Of a stretch of DNA of 49,795 nucleotides, positions 16,403-27,238 are shown piece after piece (position 1 is the stretch's first letter; every line of letters begins with the position of its first letter). Below the pieces are notes generated by a model. It was not told the origin of the DNA and made no database searches. It saw nothing but the letters and a program-made list of their open reading frames with translations. Source of the stretch: DASPOF01 sp035626155 (lineage in GTDB: Bacteria; Desulfobacterota; Binatia; Binatales; Binataceae); contig DASPOF010000110.1 of the NCBI GenBank assembly GCA_035626155.1, positions 1-49,795 on the forward strand. Direction: 5' to 3'. The translations under genes were made by a program, and so were the position numbers.

Positions 16403-16750
16403 TTACTGGAAATCGCGGTGGAAAGGGCCCGGCCCTGTGGCGAAGCATCCAGTTCCGCCCTCAGGGCAGACAACAATGTAGCTCTTGCGCCTGTCACAGC
16501 CTGCGACACCGATCGTGAACTCAGCGCGCCGGATCCCGTTCACCAAAGGCCCTTGCAGAGCAGGCTCGACGACTTCCCGCGAAAGCACTACTCCAGTCGC
16601 AGAGGGACAGCCCATATCGAACTGTCCGCGGTTAACCGCGGTCTGGAGCGCCATTGCCTGAGCGTTGTCAAGCATTTGATTTTGATTCGGGGCGCAGCCT
16701 GAAGCAGCGAAAAAAGCGAACAGACCAATCACGACGTAGCGGCTCAGCAC
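16403..16750 (-). CDS. Small lipoprotein, first gene of envelope cluster
   Basis: Predicted 115-residue lipoprotein. The start is the GTG at 16750, preceded by GAGGAG about ten bases upstream; it opens directly into a lipoprotein signal with lipobox ASGC (Cys19). The mature part contains AVNRGQFDMGCPSATG, LSREVVEPAL, RAEFTIGVAGCDRRKSYIVV and CPEGGTGCF, giving four cysteines in the mature domain that may pair. The text reads like a conserved family of small exported proteins, but no function is known to me. It heads a run of six same-strand genes with short spacers (16750 down to 12723). Confidence 0.72.
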   Translation of the reverse strand: MLSRYVVIGLFAFFAASGCAPNQNQMLDNAQAMALQTAVNRGQFDMGCPSATGVVLSREVVEPALQGPLVNGIRRAEFTIGVAGCDRRKSYIVVCPEGGTGCFATGPGPFHRDFQ

Positions 16751-17067
16751 AGATTTTCTCTCCTCGACCTCGGCGTTGATCTGCCCCGGGAATCCGCGCG
16801 CAATCAGCGTGCCGCGCTTCCGCCCGAGATGGATCAAGGCGCTATCCGCCCGGAGGACAGATATCTATAACGAACGGATACACCTATGTTGTTACTAAAG
16901 CTACCATCCAGTCTTCCCGCTTCTGACCTCCAATGCCGGTCTCTAATCTCATGAGAATCCGGCTGTTTGTCCGTGAGGAGCTTGACCAGCGTTGCTCACT
17001 TGCTGTCGACCGGGCGTGTCGTGGGCCGCAGCGACCGTCCGCTCCATCACCTCAGGTTGACCGGCGG
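16751..17067. other. Upstream region of envelope cluster
   Basis: About 300 bases between the first gene of the envelope cluster and the sulfatase-like remnant. It is locally AT-rich around 16860-16900, where a promoter for the minus-strand cluster could lie. No convincing -35/-10 pair and no gene can be assigned. Confidence 0.35.
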
Positions 17068-17347
17068 TCAACTGTTGCGGTCCAGTGGGCAAGTCACTTT
17101 GTTGATCGTGCCGGTGAACCTGAAGGGAAGCTTGTAGCTGTGGTCGACAGGCGACCGTGCGCCGGCTCCGACGTCGAGCGACTCCTCGAGAGACATCAGG
17201 AATGGTGTGCTCCACCTTCCGCTGCGGGAGCACCTTGCCGTCGACGGTGAGGACCCCCGTTCCGCCCTTGCCCATGTCGTCGACCGCCTGGATCAGGAGG
17301 CCAGCGTTTCGCCTCCCCACGCCCTTCCAGCCGCCCGGCGCAAATTC
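17068..17347 (-). pseudogene. Sulfatase C-terminal remnant, frameshifted
   Basis: Reading on the minus strand, the first segment gives GLLIQAVDDMGKGGTGVL and TVDGKVLPQRKVEHTIP. After a single extra base near 17190 the next frame gives SLEESLDVGAGARSPVD, YKLPFRFTGTINKV and a stop at 17068. Joined, these match the C-terminal accessory domain of arylsulfatases (GKGGTG-x-L-x-VDGK, RVEHT-P, DVG-DTGTPV, PF-FTG). The rest of the sulfatase, including the CxPxR active site, is absent, and an in-frame stop lies just upstream of the fragment. It is therefore a decayed fragment, lying between the envelope cluster and tRNA-Gly. Confidence 0.7.
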
Positions 17348-17575
17348 CTAACTACTGACTCGCGGGCTGACCCCCGGGTTTGATGCGCAGGCGACCGAGC
17401 TAAGGGGCCCCCATCCCAATCGGACCCAGGACACCGTCGAGGTTGGCCCAACTTTGGGAACCTGCCAACCCCGCGTTTCGGCCACTAAGAGTCCGAATAG
17501 GTCTACAATCACGGGTTTCCGGCTTCAGCCCTGAATGGCTGCCGTCGCTAAGTCGATGATTTTACAGCGGATTTC

Positions 17576-17651
17576 TGGAGCGGGTGATCGGTTTCGAACC
17601 GACGACCTCGTGCTTGGCAAGCACGCGCTCTACCAACTGAGCTACACCCGC
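17576..17651 (-). tRNA. tRNA-Gly (GCC)
   Basis: 76-nt cloverleaf with encoded CCA. The acceptor GCGGGTG pairs with CACCCGC, the D arm is AGCTCAGTTGGTAGAGC, the anticodon loop CTTGCCAAG gives GCC, and the T loop is TTCGAAA. The discriminator base is U, as usual for bacterial tRNA-Gly. Confidence 0.97.
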
Positions 17652-17681
17652 TCGCTTCTCGCGCAACCAGCGGAACTAGAT

Positions 17682-17710
17682 CGTTTATCCGGCTCGCGAA
17701 TCCCTGTCAA
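17682..17710 (-). promoter_or_regulatory. Promoter candidate for tRNA-Gly
   Basis: On the minus strand a perfect -35 hexamer TTGACA (17705-17710, overlapping the pgsA stop) is followed after 17 bases by TAAACG (17682-17687), about 30 bases before the mature tRNA 5' end. The -10 match is only partial. Confidence 0.45.
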
Positions 17711-18294
17711 ATCGCGGCGCGTTTGGCCGGCGCCCCGACCCGGCGCGGCCGCAGAGCGCGGACCACCTTCACGTAGTAATCCACGCCCGACCACACGCTC
17801 ACGGCGGTCGCGATCCAGAGCACGAACAGCCCGCCCGCGAAGAAATCCACGTGCAGGTAAGTGTAATGGATGAGGAGGCCCTGGATTGCGATGCACTGCA
17901 GCGACATCTTGTATTTGCCAAGCTCCTCCGCGCCGAGCACCATCCCTTCCGCCGCCGCGATCGCGCGAAGCCCGGTCACTGCGAACTCGCGAGTCACCAG
18001 CACGACCACCATCCATCCGGGAACGTGCGGCGTTCGCGCCGTGGCCGCCAGCATGATCAGCACCGCGGTCACGACCAGCTTGTCCGCCAGCGGATCGAGG
18101 AACTTGCCGAGCGCGGTGACCGCGTTGTAGCTGCGCGCGAGGTAGCCGTCGAAGAAATCGGTCACGGTGGCGAGGAAAAACACGCCCGCAGCGATCGCCG
18201 ATGGCACCGGCCCCGGGTACAGCAGCAGGTACACGAGCACCGGGACGGTGGCGATCCGAAAGCCTGTCAGCAGATTTGGGGCCGTGAGCTCCAC
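17707..18294 (-). CDS. pgsA: CDP-diacylglycerol-glycerol-3-phosphate 3-phosphatidyltransferase
   Basis: Predicted 195-residue membrane enzyme that makes phosphatidylglycerol phosphate from CDP-diacylglycerol and glycerol 3-phosphate, the committed step to acidic phospholipids. The CDP-alcohol phosphotransferase motif is complete: D49-G50-x2-A53-R54-x8-G63-x3-D67-x3-D71. The N-terminus (APNLLTGFRIATVPVLVYLL) carries the PN-LT-R pattern typical of PgsA. About five to six hydrophobic helices follow. Length is normal. It is divergent from nadB and precedes tRNA-Gly in the same direction. Another CDP-alcohol phosphotransferase (for example a cardiolipin synthase of this fold) is possible but less likely from the N-terminal motif. 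Confidence 0.93.
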   Translation of the reverse strand: MELTAPNLLTGFRIATVPVLVYLLLYPGPVPSAIAAGVFFLATVTDFFDGYLARSYNAVTALGKFLDPLADKLVVTAVLIMLAATARTPHVPGWMVVVLVTREFAVTGLRAIAAAEGMVLGAEELGKYKMSLQCIAIQGLLIHYTYLHVDFFAGGLFVLWIATAVSVWSGVDYYVKVVRALRPRRVGAPAKRAAI

Positions 18295-18443
18295 GCGATT
18301 TCCCCGCTCCGCCGTTGTCGGCGGGCACGCTTTGCCTGCTCTTTGAGGATAGGGGAATCAGGCAGTCGTGGCAATTGAACATCCGGCGCGTCGCCTTGAC
18401 TGGCCGCGCGCGCGTAACATAGCGTCCGATTAGCGCGATTTGG

Positions 18444-20081
18444 ATGCGCCCTCGGCGCATCGGTTTCATGGAAAGGAACGCCACCCTCAGCAGCGACGTG
18501 CTCGTGATCGGCGGCGGCATCGCCGGGCTTACCTTCGCGATCCGGGCGGCCGAGGCGGGCCTGAGCGCGATCGTGCTGACCAAGGCGGGGAGCGCCGAGG
18601 CCAACACCGCATACGCCCAGGGCGGCATCGCGAGCGTCTGGAGCGTGGATGACACCTTCGAGTCGCACGTCGAGGACACGCTCCGCGCGGGCGCGGGACT
18701 GTGCGATCGCTCGGCGGTCGAGACCATCGTTCGCGAGGGCCCCGAGGCGGTGCGCGAGCTGATTCGACTCGGCACGCGCTTCACCCGCGTCGAGCACGGC
18801 GGCGAGAATGAATACGATCTCGGCCGCGAGGGCGGCCATAGCCATCGCCGCGTGCTCCACGCGCAGGATCTCACGGGGCAGGAGATCATGCGGGCGCTGA
18901 CCGAGGCCGCCGGCCGCCTTGAGAATATCCGCACGCTGGAGAATCACGTCGCGATCGATCTGCTGGTCGAGGGCGCCGGCGCGGGGCGCCCGCGCGCATG
19001 CTGGGGCGTGTACGCATACGACAAGGCGACGCAAGCGGTAAAGAAAGTTCTCGCGCGCGCGACCCTGCTCGCAACCGGCGGCGCGGGCAAGGTCTATCTG
19101 TACACGACCAATCCCGATATCGCATCGGGCGACGGCGTCGCGATGGCGTATCGCGCTGGCGCGCCGGTTGCGAATCTCGAGTTCTACCAGTTCCATCCGA
19201 CCTGCCTGTTTCATCCCGCGGCCAAGTCGTTCCTGATTTCCGAGGCGCTGCGCGGCGAGGGAGCGATCCTGAAGCTCCCAGACGGGACGCCGTTCATGCG
19301 CCGCTACCATCCCGACGCCGAGCTTGCGCCGCGCGATGTGGTCGCTCGCGCGATCGACTCCGAGATGAAGCGCCACGGACTCGATTTCGTGCTCCTCGAT
19401 CTGAGCCATCGCGAGGCCGCCTACATTCGCGAGCGCTTTCCGAACATCCACGCGCGATGCTTAAGCTTCGGCTACGATCTGACGAAGGGGCCAATCCCGG
19501 TGGTGCCGGCGGCGCATTACATGTGCGGCGGCGTGATGACCGGCATGGATGGCGCGACCGAAATCGCGGGCCTGTATGCGGCGGGCGAAGTCGCGATGAC
19601 GGGGCTTCACGGCGCCAACCGGCTCGCATCGAACTCGCTGCTCGAGGCGGCGGTGATGGGGCGGCGCGCATTCGATTCGGCGGCGTCGAGACTCGCCGCG
19701 GCGCGCGCCGGCGCCCCGCCCGCGTTTGCCGAGTGGAATCCGGGACGCGCGATACGCAGCGAGGAGCGCGTGTTGATCACGCAGAGCTGGGATGAGATCC
19801 GCCGCCTGATGTGGAACTACGTCGGGATCGTGCGCAGCGATCAGCGCCTGGAACGCGCGCTTCGCCGAATCGAACTCCTCAAGCAGGAGATACACAGTTA
19901 CTATTGGGACTACCTAATCGATTCCGACCTCATCGAGCTGCGCAACCTGGTCGCGGTGGCGGAATTGATCGTGCGATCGGCGATGATGCGCAAGGAATCG
20001 CGCGGCCTCCACTACAACATCGACCATCCCGAACTGGGCGGCCCCGAATGGCAGCACCCGACCGTGATTCGCAGGCAATAG
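18444..20081 (+). CDS. nadB: L-aspartate oxidase
   Basis: Predicted 545-residue FAD enzyme that oxidises L-aspartate to iminoaspartate, the first step of de novo NAD synthesis. The Rossmann FAD motif is VLVIGGGIAGLTFAIRAAE (about residues 19-37). Family motifs follow: NTAYAQGGIASVWS, EGGHSHRRVLHAQDLTG with the substrate-binding residues, LLATGGAGKVYLYTTNP, FYQFHPTCL, ELAPRDVVARAI, MCGGVMTG and GLYAAGEVAMTGLHGANR LASNSLLE. The helical C-terminal domain is present, and length fits the family. The alternative start at 18468 (MERNAT) would shorten it by eight residues. nadA and nadC are not in this window. Confidence 0.97.
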   Translation: MRPRRIGFMERNATLSSDVLVIGGGIAGLTFAIRAAEAGLSAIVLTKAGSAEANTAYAQGGIASVWSVDDTFESHVEDTLRAGAGLCDRSAVETIVREGPEAVRELIRLGTRFTRVEHGGENEYDLGREGGHSHRRVLHAQDLTGQEIMRALTEAAGRLENIRTLENHVAIDLLVEGAGAGRPRACWGVYAYDKATQAVKKVLARATLLATGGAGKVYLYTTNPDIASGDGVAMAYRAGAPVANLEFYQFHPTCLFHPAAKSFLISEALRGEGAILKLPDGTPFMRRYHPDAELAPRDVVARAIDSEMKRHGLDFVLLDLSHREAAYIRERFPNIHARCLSFGYDLTKGPIPVVPAAHYMCGGVMTGMDGATEIAGLYAAGEVAMTGLHGANRLASNSLLEAAVMGRRAFDSAASRLAAARAGAPPAFAEWNPGRAIRSEERVLITQSWDEIRRLMWNYVGIVRSDQRLERALRRIELLKQEIHSYYWDYLIDSDLIELRNLVAVAELIVRSAMMRKESRGLHYNIDHPELGGPEWQHPTVIRRQ

Positions 20082-20147
20082 CTATTCAGACCCGATGATG
20101 CGCGGGACCCTCGGGTGCGCGCGACCGGGACGGCGCGCGGGGGCGCT

Positions 20148-22490
<2,343 letters not shown>

Positions 22491-22501
22491 CCGCGTGCGT
22501 C

Positions 22502-22903
22502 TTACTCCTTTTCCATCGTGCACTTGAGCGGATACTGCGCCTCGCGCGCGAGTTCCTCGACCGTGCGCACCTTCGTCTCGGCGATCTCGAACGGATACAC
22601 GCCCGCCACACCCATCCCGTTCTGATGCACCCAGAGCATGATGCGGGTGGCCTCGGCGTGCTCCTTATGAAATACGGCCTTCAGCAATTCGACGACGAAC
22701 TCCATCGGCGTGTAGTCGTCATTGAGAAGAATCACCTTGAAGAGCGGCGGCTTCGCAGTCTTCGCCTTGGTCTTGGTGCGCCGCTCGGTGACCGTGCTGC
22801 CATCGGCGCCGCCCCGGCCATCATCGCCGCCGGAAATTCGAGCGGCGTTCCCTGCGGATCGAAGCTCTTTCGGCATCATCGTCATGGCTGCGCGCGGCGA
22901 CAT
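22502..22903 (-). CDS. clpS: ClpS adaptor of N-end rule degradation
   Basis: Predicted up to 133 residues. The adaptor delivers proteins with destabilising N-terminal residues to ClpA-ClpP. The core domain starts near residue 50: PPLFKVILLNDDYTPMEFVV contains the NDDxTPMEFV motif that lines the N-degron pocket, followed by HKEHAEATRIMLWVHQNG, GVYPFEIAETK and a C-terminal LKCTMEKE, all family hallmarks. The first 45 residues are a disordered Gly/Thr/Lys-rich tail of the kind needed for ClpA engagement, longer than in E. coli; a later ATG may be the real start. It lies eleven bases upstream of clpA. Confidence 0.96.
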   Translation of the reverse strand: MSPRAAMTMMPKELRSAGNAARISGGDDGRGGADGSTVTERRTKTKAKTAKPPLFKVILLNDDYTPMEFVVELLKAVFHKEHAEATRIMLWVHQNGMGVAGVYPFEIAETKVRTVEELAREAQYPLKCTMEKE

Positions 22904-23041
22904 CGCCTACCCTTCTAAAATAGCAAATCCTGCGCAGTCAGAGGGAGTGTCTTTGGCGGCTTGATGCACATGAGCGGTTTGCGCCGATGTCCGCGATTGT
23001 TAAGCTCGACGTGGGCGAGATTGTCACTAATTGGCCGTGCG

Positions 23042-24232
23042 ATGAACGACGCGGAGCTGAAGCTCGACGTATCGATCGTCGAAGGAATCGAGAAAATCGC
23101 GCGCGAGGCGTGGGATGGCCTGCTTTGGCCCGACGACTCGCCGTTTCTCGAATGGGACTGGCTTGCCGCGCTGGAGCAATCGGGCTCGGCGGCGCGCAAG
23201 ACCGGATGGGCGCCGTATCACATCGTCGTCCGCGAGCATGGCAGGAAGCGAATCATCGCGGCCTGCCCGCTCTATCTCAAATCGCACAGCATGGGCGAGT
23301 TTGTCTTCGACCACGGATGGGCGGAGGCGGCATCGGGTGCCGGAATCGATTATTACCCCAAGCTGCTCGCCGGCGTGCCATTCACCCCGCACACCGGACG
23401 CCGCCTGCTGACCGCGCCCGGACAGGATCGCGCGACGCTGATGCGCGTGCTTGCAAGCGGCCTGGTCCAGCTCTGCGATGACAACAAGATCTCGTCGGTG
23501 CACGTGAACTTCTGCGCGCCCGATGAGGTGGCGGCGCTGGCCGATCTCGGGTTTCTCGAGCGCCACGGATACCAGTTTCATTGGCACAACCGGGGCTATC
23601 GGACCTTCGATGACTACCTCGCGCAGCTCAAGCACAAACGCCGCTCGGCGGTGCGCCACGAGCGCGCCGCAATCGAGGCCGAGGGGATCGAGATTCGCGT
23701 GATGGCCGGCGACGAACTCACCGAGCAGATGTTCCCGGCGATGTTCCGCGTGTATCTGGCGACGATCGAAAAATTATACTGGGGACGGCAATATCTCACG
23801 CGCGAGTTCTTCAACCTGCTCGGCAAGCACTTCAAGCGCAACATGTGCTTTATCGGCGCCTGGCATGGGCGCGAGCTGGTCGCGGGCGCGGTCAACCTTG
23901 AAAAAGCGGGCGTGCTGTACGGACGTTACTGGGGATGTTTCCGCGAGGTCAGGTTCCTGCACTTCAACGTCTGCTACTACGCGGGCATCGAACACTGCAT
24001 CGCGCGCGGCCTTGAGCGTTATGAGCCCGGGGCCGGCGGCGAGTACAAGTGGCTGCGCGGCTTCGACCCGGCGCTCACGCGCAGCATGCACTACCTGGCG
24101 CATCCGGGGCTGCGCAAGGCGGTCGCGGATTTTCTCAAGCGCGAACGGCGCGAGGTGGACCGCTGGATCGAGGCGGGCAACGAGCGCAGCCAGCTCAAGC
24201 CGCCGCCGCCCTCCGACGCCGAACCGCAGTAA
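23042..24232 (+). CDS. DUF482 / GNAT-fold protein (FemAB-like)
   Basis: Predicted 396 residues from the ATG at 23042; in-frame ATGs at 22961-22970 would extend it. The pattern matches DUF482 (COG3146), tandem-GNAT proteins annotated as peptidoglycan-biosynthesis-like. Typical phrases are SPFLEWDWLAALEQSG, PLYLKSHSMGEFVFDHGWAE, YYPKLLAGVPFTP, YRTFDDYLAQLKHKRR, RFLHFNVCYYAGIEHCI, and the near-invariant GAGGEYKWLRGF close to the C-terminus. The substrate is unknown; aminoacyl or acyl transfer is inferred from the fold. It is divergent from clpS and convergent with rmuC (five bases apart). Length is usual for the family. Confidence 0.9.
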   Translation: MNDAELKLDVSIVEGIEKIAREAWDGLLWPDDSPFLEWDWLAALEQSGSAARKTGWAPYHIVVREHGRKRIIAACPLYLKSHSMGEFVFDHGWAEAASGAGIDYYPKLLAGVPFTPHTGRRLLTAPGQDRATLMRVLASGLVQLCDDNKISSVHVNFCAPDEVAALADLGFLERHGYQFHWHNRGYRTFDDYLAQLKHKRRSAVRHERAAIEAEGIEIRVMAGDELTEQMFPAMFRVYLATIEKLYWGRQYLTREFFNLLGKHFKRNMCFIGAWHGRELVAGAVNLEKAGVLYGRYWGCFREVRFLHFNVCYYAGIEHCIARGLERYEPGAGGEYKWLRGFDPALTRSMHYLAHPGLRKAVADFLKRERREVDRWIEAGNERSQLKPPPPSDAEPQ

Positions 24233-24237
24233 GCCTG

Positions 24238-25491
24238 CTAGCTTTCGTTGCGCTCGCCCGGGGCCTCGACCTCGGGCACCGGTTCGCCGGTGAGATCGGT
24301 GACGCGACGCGTGTAGATCGTCAGATGGCGCCTGGCGACACCGAACGCGTCCTGCGCCTTGGTGAGCGATTTCCCGATCTCATCGAATTGCTTCTCGAAA
24401 AAGCCGAAGGATTGCTGCGCCTTGCGCAGTTCCTGGGTCGCCTTTTCGTAGCTCTTCGCGAACTCGTACATCTTGAAAACCATCTGAATCGACTTAAGGG
24501 TCACGATCAGCGTGTTCGGAGATGCGGGAAAGACGTGCAGCTTGTGCAGATAATCGTTGACCTCGGCGCTGCGAACCGCCTCCATGTAGAGCGTCTCGCT
24601 CGGCAGGTACATGAGGGCGAGATCGGTGGTGCCGTTCTCGGGCTGGATATAGCCCGCGATGCGCTTGCCCTGCTCCTTCATGACGCGGACGAACTCGACG
24701 CGCGCGGCATCGAGTTGCGCCGGGTCGTTGCCCGCGAACAGTCCCTCGACCTGCTCGCGCGGGAATTTCGCATCGATGGGAAGGTTGCGCTCGGGAAATT
24801 TGATTACCGCGTCGGCGCGTCCGCTCACGCCCGGCCCCGGCGATGCCTGAAACTCGTACATGTGCGCAGGGAGGAAATCCTCGAGCAGCCGTTCGAGGCT
24901 CTCCTCGCCGAATCTCCCGCGCAGATGCGGCAGCTTGAGCAGGTTATTCAAGTCGTTGATCGACTCTCCGATCTCTCCGACGTTGCGAAGTTGTTCCTCG
25001 GCTGCTTTGAGGTGCTCCTGGACCTGCTGGAATTGGGCGACCCCTGCCTGGATGTTCTCTTCGAGTTTCTGCTGGACCTGCTCGCCGATCGCGCCGAGCT
25101 TGCTATCGACCTCGGTGCGGATCTCGGTCAAGCTTGCGCGGGTCTGCGATGCAAGGCCCTCGATCTCTGCCTTCAAGCTGGCCATCTGTTCCTGGCGGCC
25201 CGCGGACAATTGCTTCTCGACCCCATCCGTGACGTCGCGAAATCCGGTCCCGAGCCGGTCGGCGGTCTCCTGGCGCAGGTCGCCCTTCATCTGTTCGAGC
25301 CGCTGCGCCATGTCCGCGGTCGCAGTCGTAAACTTGCTCTCCAGCGAATGCGCAGTCGAATCGATATGCGCAACCATCGCCGCGACCGCGCTCGCCTCGG
25401 GACGCGTCCCGAGCCGCACGATGATGACCGCGATGCCCGCGACGGCAAGCACAGCCATGACTAGAATGCTGATGGTGACGAAATCCCCCAT
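24238..25491 (-). CDS. rmuC: DNA recombination protein RmuC
   Basis: Predicted 417 residues from the ATG at 25491, eight bases after GGAGG. A single N-terminal membrane helix (ISILVMAVLAVAGIAVIIVR) is followed by a long coiled coil (about residues 45-160, with repeated Glu/Gln/Lys heptads) and then the RmuC nuclease-like domain: LKLPHLRGRFGEESLERLLE, ADAVIKFPERNLPIDAKFP, YIQPENGTTDLALMYLPSE and NTLIVTLKSIQMVF. RmuC limits inversions at short inverted repeats; its catalytic role is unproven. Its gene is divergent from the ArsA-like gene. The C-terminus is short and acidic. Confidence 0.95.
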   Translation of the reverse strand: MGDFVTISILVMAVLAVAGIAVIIVRLGTRPEASAVAAMVAHIDSTAHSLESKFTTATADMAQRLEQMKGDLRQETADRLGTGFRDVTDGVEKQLSAGRQEQMASLKAEIEGLASQTRASLTEIRTEVDSKLGAIGEQVQQKLEENIQAGVAQFQQVQEHLKAAEEQLRNVGEIGESINDLNNLLKLPHLRGRFGEESLERLLEDFLPAHMYEFQASPGPGVSGRADAVIKFPERNLPIDAKFPREQVEGLFAGNDPAQLDAARVEFVRVMKEQGKRIAGYIQPENGTTDLALMYLPSETLYMEAVRSAEVNDYLHKLHVFPASPNTLIVTLKSIQMVFKMYEFAKSYEKATQELRKAQQSFGFFEKQFDEIGKSLTKAQDAFGVARRHLTIYTRRVTDLTGEPVPEVEAPGERNES

Positions 25492-25593
25492 GGGCAACCT
25501 CCCCGCATCCTTACCGCATCTTAGTCCGCGCGCGAATTGCGCGGAACCGGCCTCGGCGCGGCGCACCGGCCGGTCGCGCGGGAAGCAGTGGCG

Positions 25594-26883
25594 ATGCGCG
25601 GGCGTGGCGCGCCTGCTATCTTGACGGGGACTCGTCTCTTCACGGTCGTGAAGGAACTACTCAAACAAGGCTCGATTCTGGTGCTGCTCGGCACTGGCGG
25701 CGTCGGCAAGACCACGGTGGCGGCGGCGTTGGGAATCGCGGCCGCATCTGCGCATCTGAAAACCGCGGCCATCACCGTGGACCCCGCCCCGCGGCTTCGC
25801 GATGCGCTCGGGCTGGCGCACCTGGGCGGAGAGCCGACTCCGCTGCATCCGCGGCATCTTGCGGCAGCGGGCCTCGACGCGCATCTGCCGTTCTCCGCGA
25901 TGATGCTGGATGCGAAACGCACCTGGGACGCGATCGTGGAGCGCTTCGCGACGGACCCGGCGCGCCGCGCGCGGATCCTGGGCAACCCCTTCTACCAGGC
26001 GCTCAGCGAGGAGTTCGCGGGGTCCGAGGCATTTGCCGCTCTCCAGCAGCTCTACGACCTCCACCATAGCGGGGCGTTCGAGCTCGAGGTGGTCGATACG
26101 CCGCCCGCCGCGCACGCATTCGAGTTCCTTGAGACGCCGGCGCGATTTGCGCGGCTGCTCGATTCGCGCACCGCGCGCTGGCTCTTCACGCCGTCGCTCT
26201 CCGCGGGCCGGATCGCGGTGAAGCTCGCAAGCCAGGCCGCGCGCTTCGTCGTGCGCGAGCTCGGACGCTTCGCGGGCAGTCATGTGCTTTCGACGATCGC
26301 GGATTTCTTCGCGGCCGCATCGGAGAGCGTCGATGCGCTCGTGGATCGCCTGCGCAAGACGGAGGCGCTGATGCGCTCGCCGGCCGTGCGGTTCATCCTG
26401 GTGACTACTGCGGAGGAAGACCGGCTCCGCGATGCGCGCGATCTCCTGGATGAGATGGCCGCCGGCGGCCTTCGGCTTTCCGCAATCGTCATCAACCGGT
26501 TCCTCGATGAAGGTTCGTGGGAGGGCGCCGCGCGCGGTCCCGGCGCGGGCCTCGGTCATCTGGACGAGATTGCGCCGATCGCGGCGAGATTCGCGGGCGA
26601 GACTGCCAGGCGGCGCGGACTCGCCGCGCTGGTCCGTTTCCTCGGCGACTATCGCGAGCGGACCCTCGATGACATCGCGCGAGTGGCAAGCTTCGCGCGT
26701 GAGCTTCCGCCCGGCGTGACGCTGGCGATCGCTCCGGAGCTCGAGGCCGGGGTGCGCGACCTTCGCGTGCTCGCAAAGATGGCGGGAATTCTAACCGGCG
26801 GCTCCGGGTCTCTCAGGCATCTCACCGCCGCCGCGTCGCACGTCGCCGCGCATCGCCAGACCGCCAAGGCCCGCCACGCCTGA
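25594..26883 (+). CDS. ArsA/GET3-like P-loop ATPase
   Basis: Predicted about 429 residues; starts at 25537 (ATG) or 25648 (GTG) are equally possible because no ribosome-binding site decides. The deviant Walker A LGTGGVGKTTVAAALG, followed by AAITVDPAPRLRDALG (switch I-like D-P) and ELEVVDTPPAAHAFEF (switch II), places it in the ArsA/TRC40 branch of the SIMIBI NTPases. The conserved family phrase FILVTTAEEDRLRDA and ELEAGVRDLRVL near the end agree. It has one ATPase half, unlike the two-half ArsA of arsenite pumps, and there is no arsB, arsR or arsC nearby. A role as a membrane-protein or polymer-export ATPase is possible. The gene ends seven bases before the rnpB 3' end. Confidence 0.85.
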   Translation: MRGRGAPAILTGTRLFTVVKELLKQGSILVLLGTGGVGKTTVAAALGIAAASAHLKTAAITVDPAPRLRDALGLAHLGGEPTPLHPRHLAAAGLDAHLPFSAMMLDAKRTWDAIVERFATDPARRARILGNPFYQALSEEFAGSEAFAALQQLYDLHHSGAFELEVVDTPPAAHAFEFLETPARFARLLDSRTARWLFTPSLSAGRIAVKLASQAARFVVRELGRFAGSHVLSTIADFFAAASESVDALVDRLRKTEALMRSPAVRFILVTTAEEDRLRDARDLLDEMAAGGLRLSAIVINRFLDEGSWEGAARGPGAGLGHLDEIAPIAARFAGETARRRGLAALVRFLGDYRERTLDDIARVASFARELPPGVTLAIAPELEAGVRDLRVLAKMAGILTGGSGSLRHLTAAASHVAAHRQTAKARHA

Positions 26884-26889
26884 GCGAGA

Positions 26890-27233
26890 TACCGGAGTGA
26901 GTCTATAAGCCGGGTTCTGTGCCCTTGCGGGCGGCGATCATTCCTCTAGGCCTGCGATTGCTCGCAGGCTCGAGCGACCATACCCGAGGGGTCGTGAGCG
27001 GGCCACTCACCCTCCTATTTGGTCTTGCTCCGGGTGGGGTTTGGCATGCGCGCGCGATTGCTCGCGCGCCGGTGGGCTCTTACCCCGCCATTTCACCCTT
27101 GCTCTTTCGAGCGGTGTATTTTCTGTGCCACTTTCCGCGGATCGCTCCGCGCCGCCGTTAACGGCCACCCTGCCCTGTGGAGCCCGGACTTTCCTCTTCC
27201 TTGCGGAAGCGATCGCCCGACTCACTCCGGCAT
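26890..27233 (-). ncRNA. rnpB: RNase P RNA, bacterial class A
   Basis: About 344 nt. On the minus strand the universally conserved blocks are present in order: GAGGAAAGTCCGGGCTCCAC (CR I) near the 5' end, the P4-forming AGAACCCGGCTTATAGACT near the 3' end, and ACAGAAAATACA with GGGTAAGAGCCCACCG (CR II/III type) in between. The two ends pair to form P1 (CCGGAGTGAGTC with GACTCACTCCGG). It provides the catalytic RNA that removes tRNA 5' leaders. It lies between the ArsA-like gene (convergent) and the zinc-ribbon gene (same strand). Confidence 0.97.
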
Positions 27234-27238
27234 CGTCG

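Noticed and set aside
16324..16509. 61-codon minus-strand frame that overlaps the end of the small lipoprotein gene
   Set aside because: No ribosome-binding site and no recognised pattern; the lipoprotein frame ends naturally at 16403.
16751..17575. Second copy of the tRNA-Gly 3' end as an island boundary
   Set aside because: No duplicate of the T arm or acceptor sequence of tRNA-Gly was found in the window.
17642..18934. Long minus-strand open frame across pgsA and the 5' part of nadB
   Set aside because: It is the antisense or alternative frame of two certain genes in GC-rich DNA and reads as Arg/Ser/Ala-rich text without motifs.
18267..19451. 394-codon minus-strand frame inside nadB
   Set aside because: Fully antisense to nadB, whose motifs are intact; explained by high GC at third positions.
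24049..25464. 471-codon plus-strand frame over rmuC
   Set aside because: Antisense to rmuC; the Leu-rich composition mirrors the Glu/Gln coiled coil on the coding strand.
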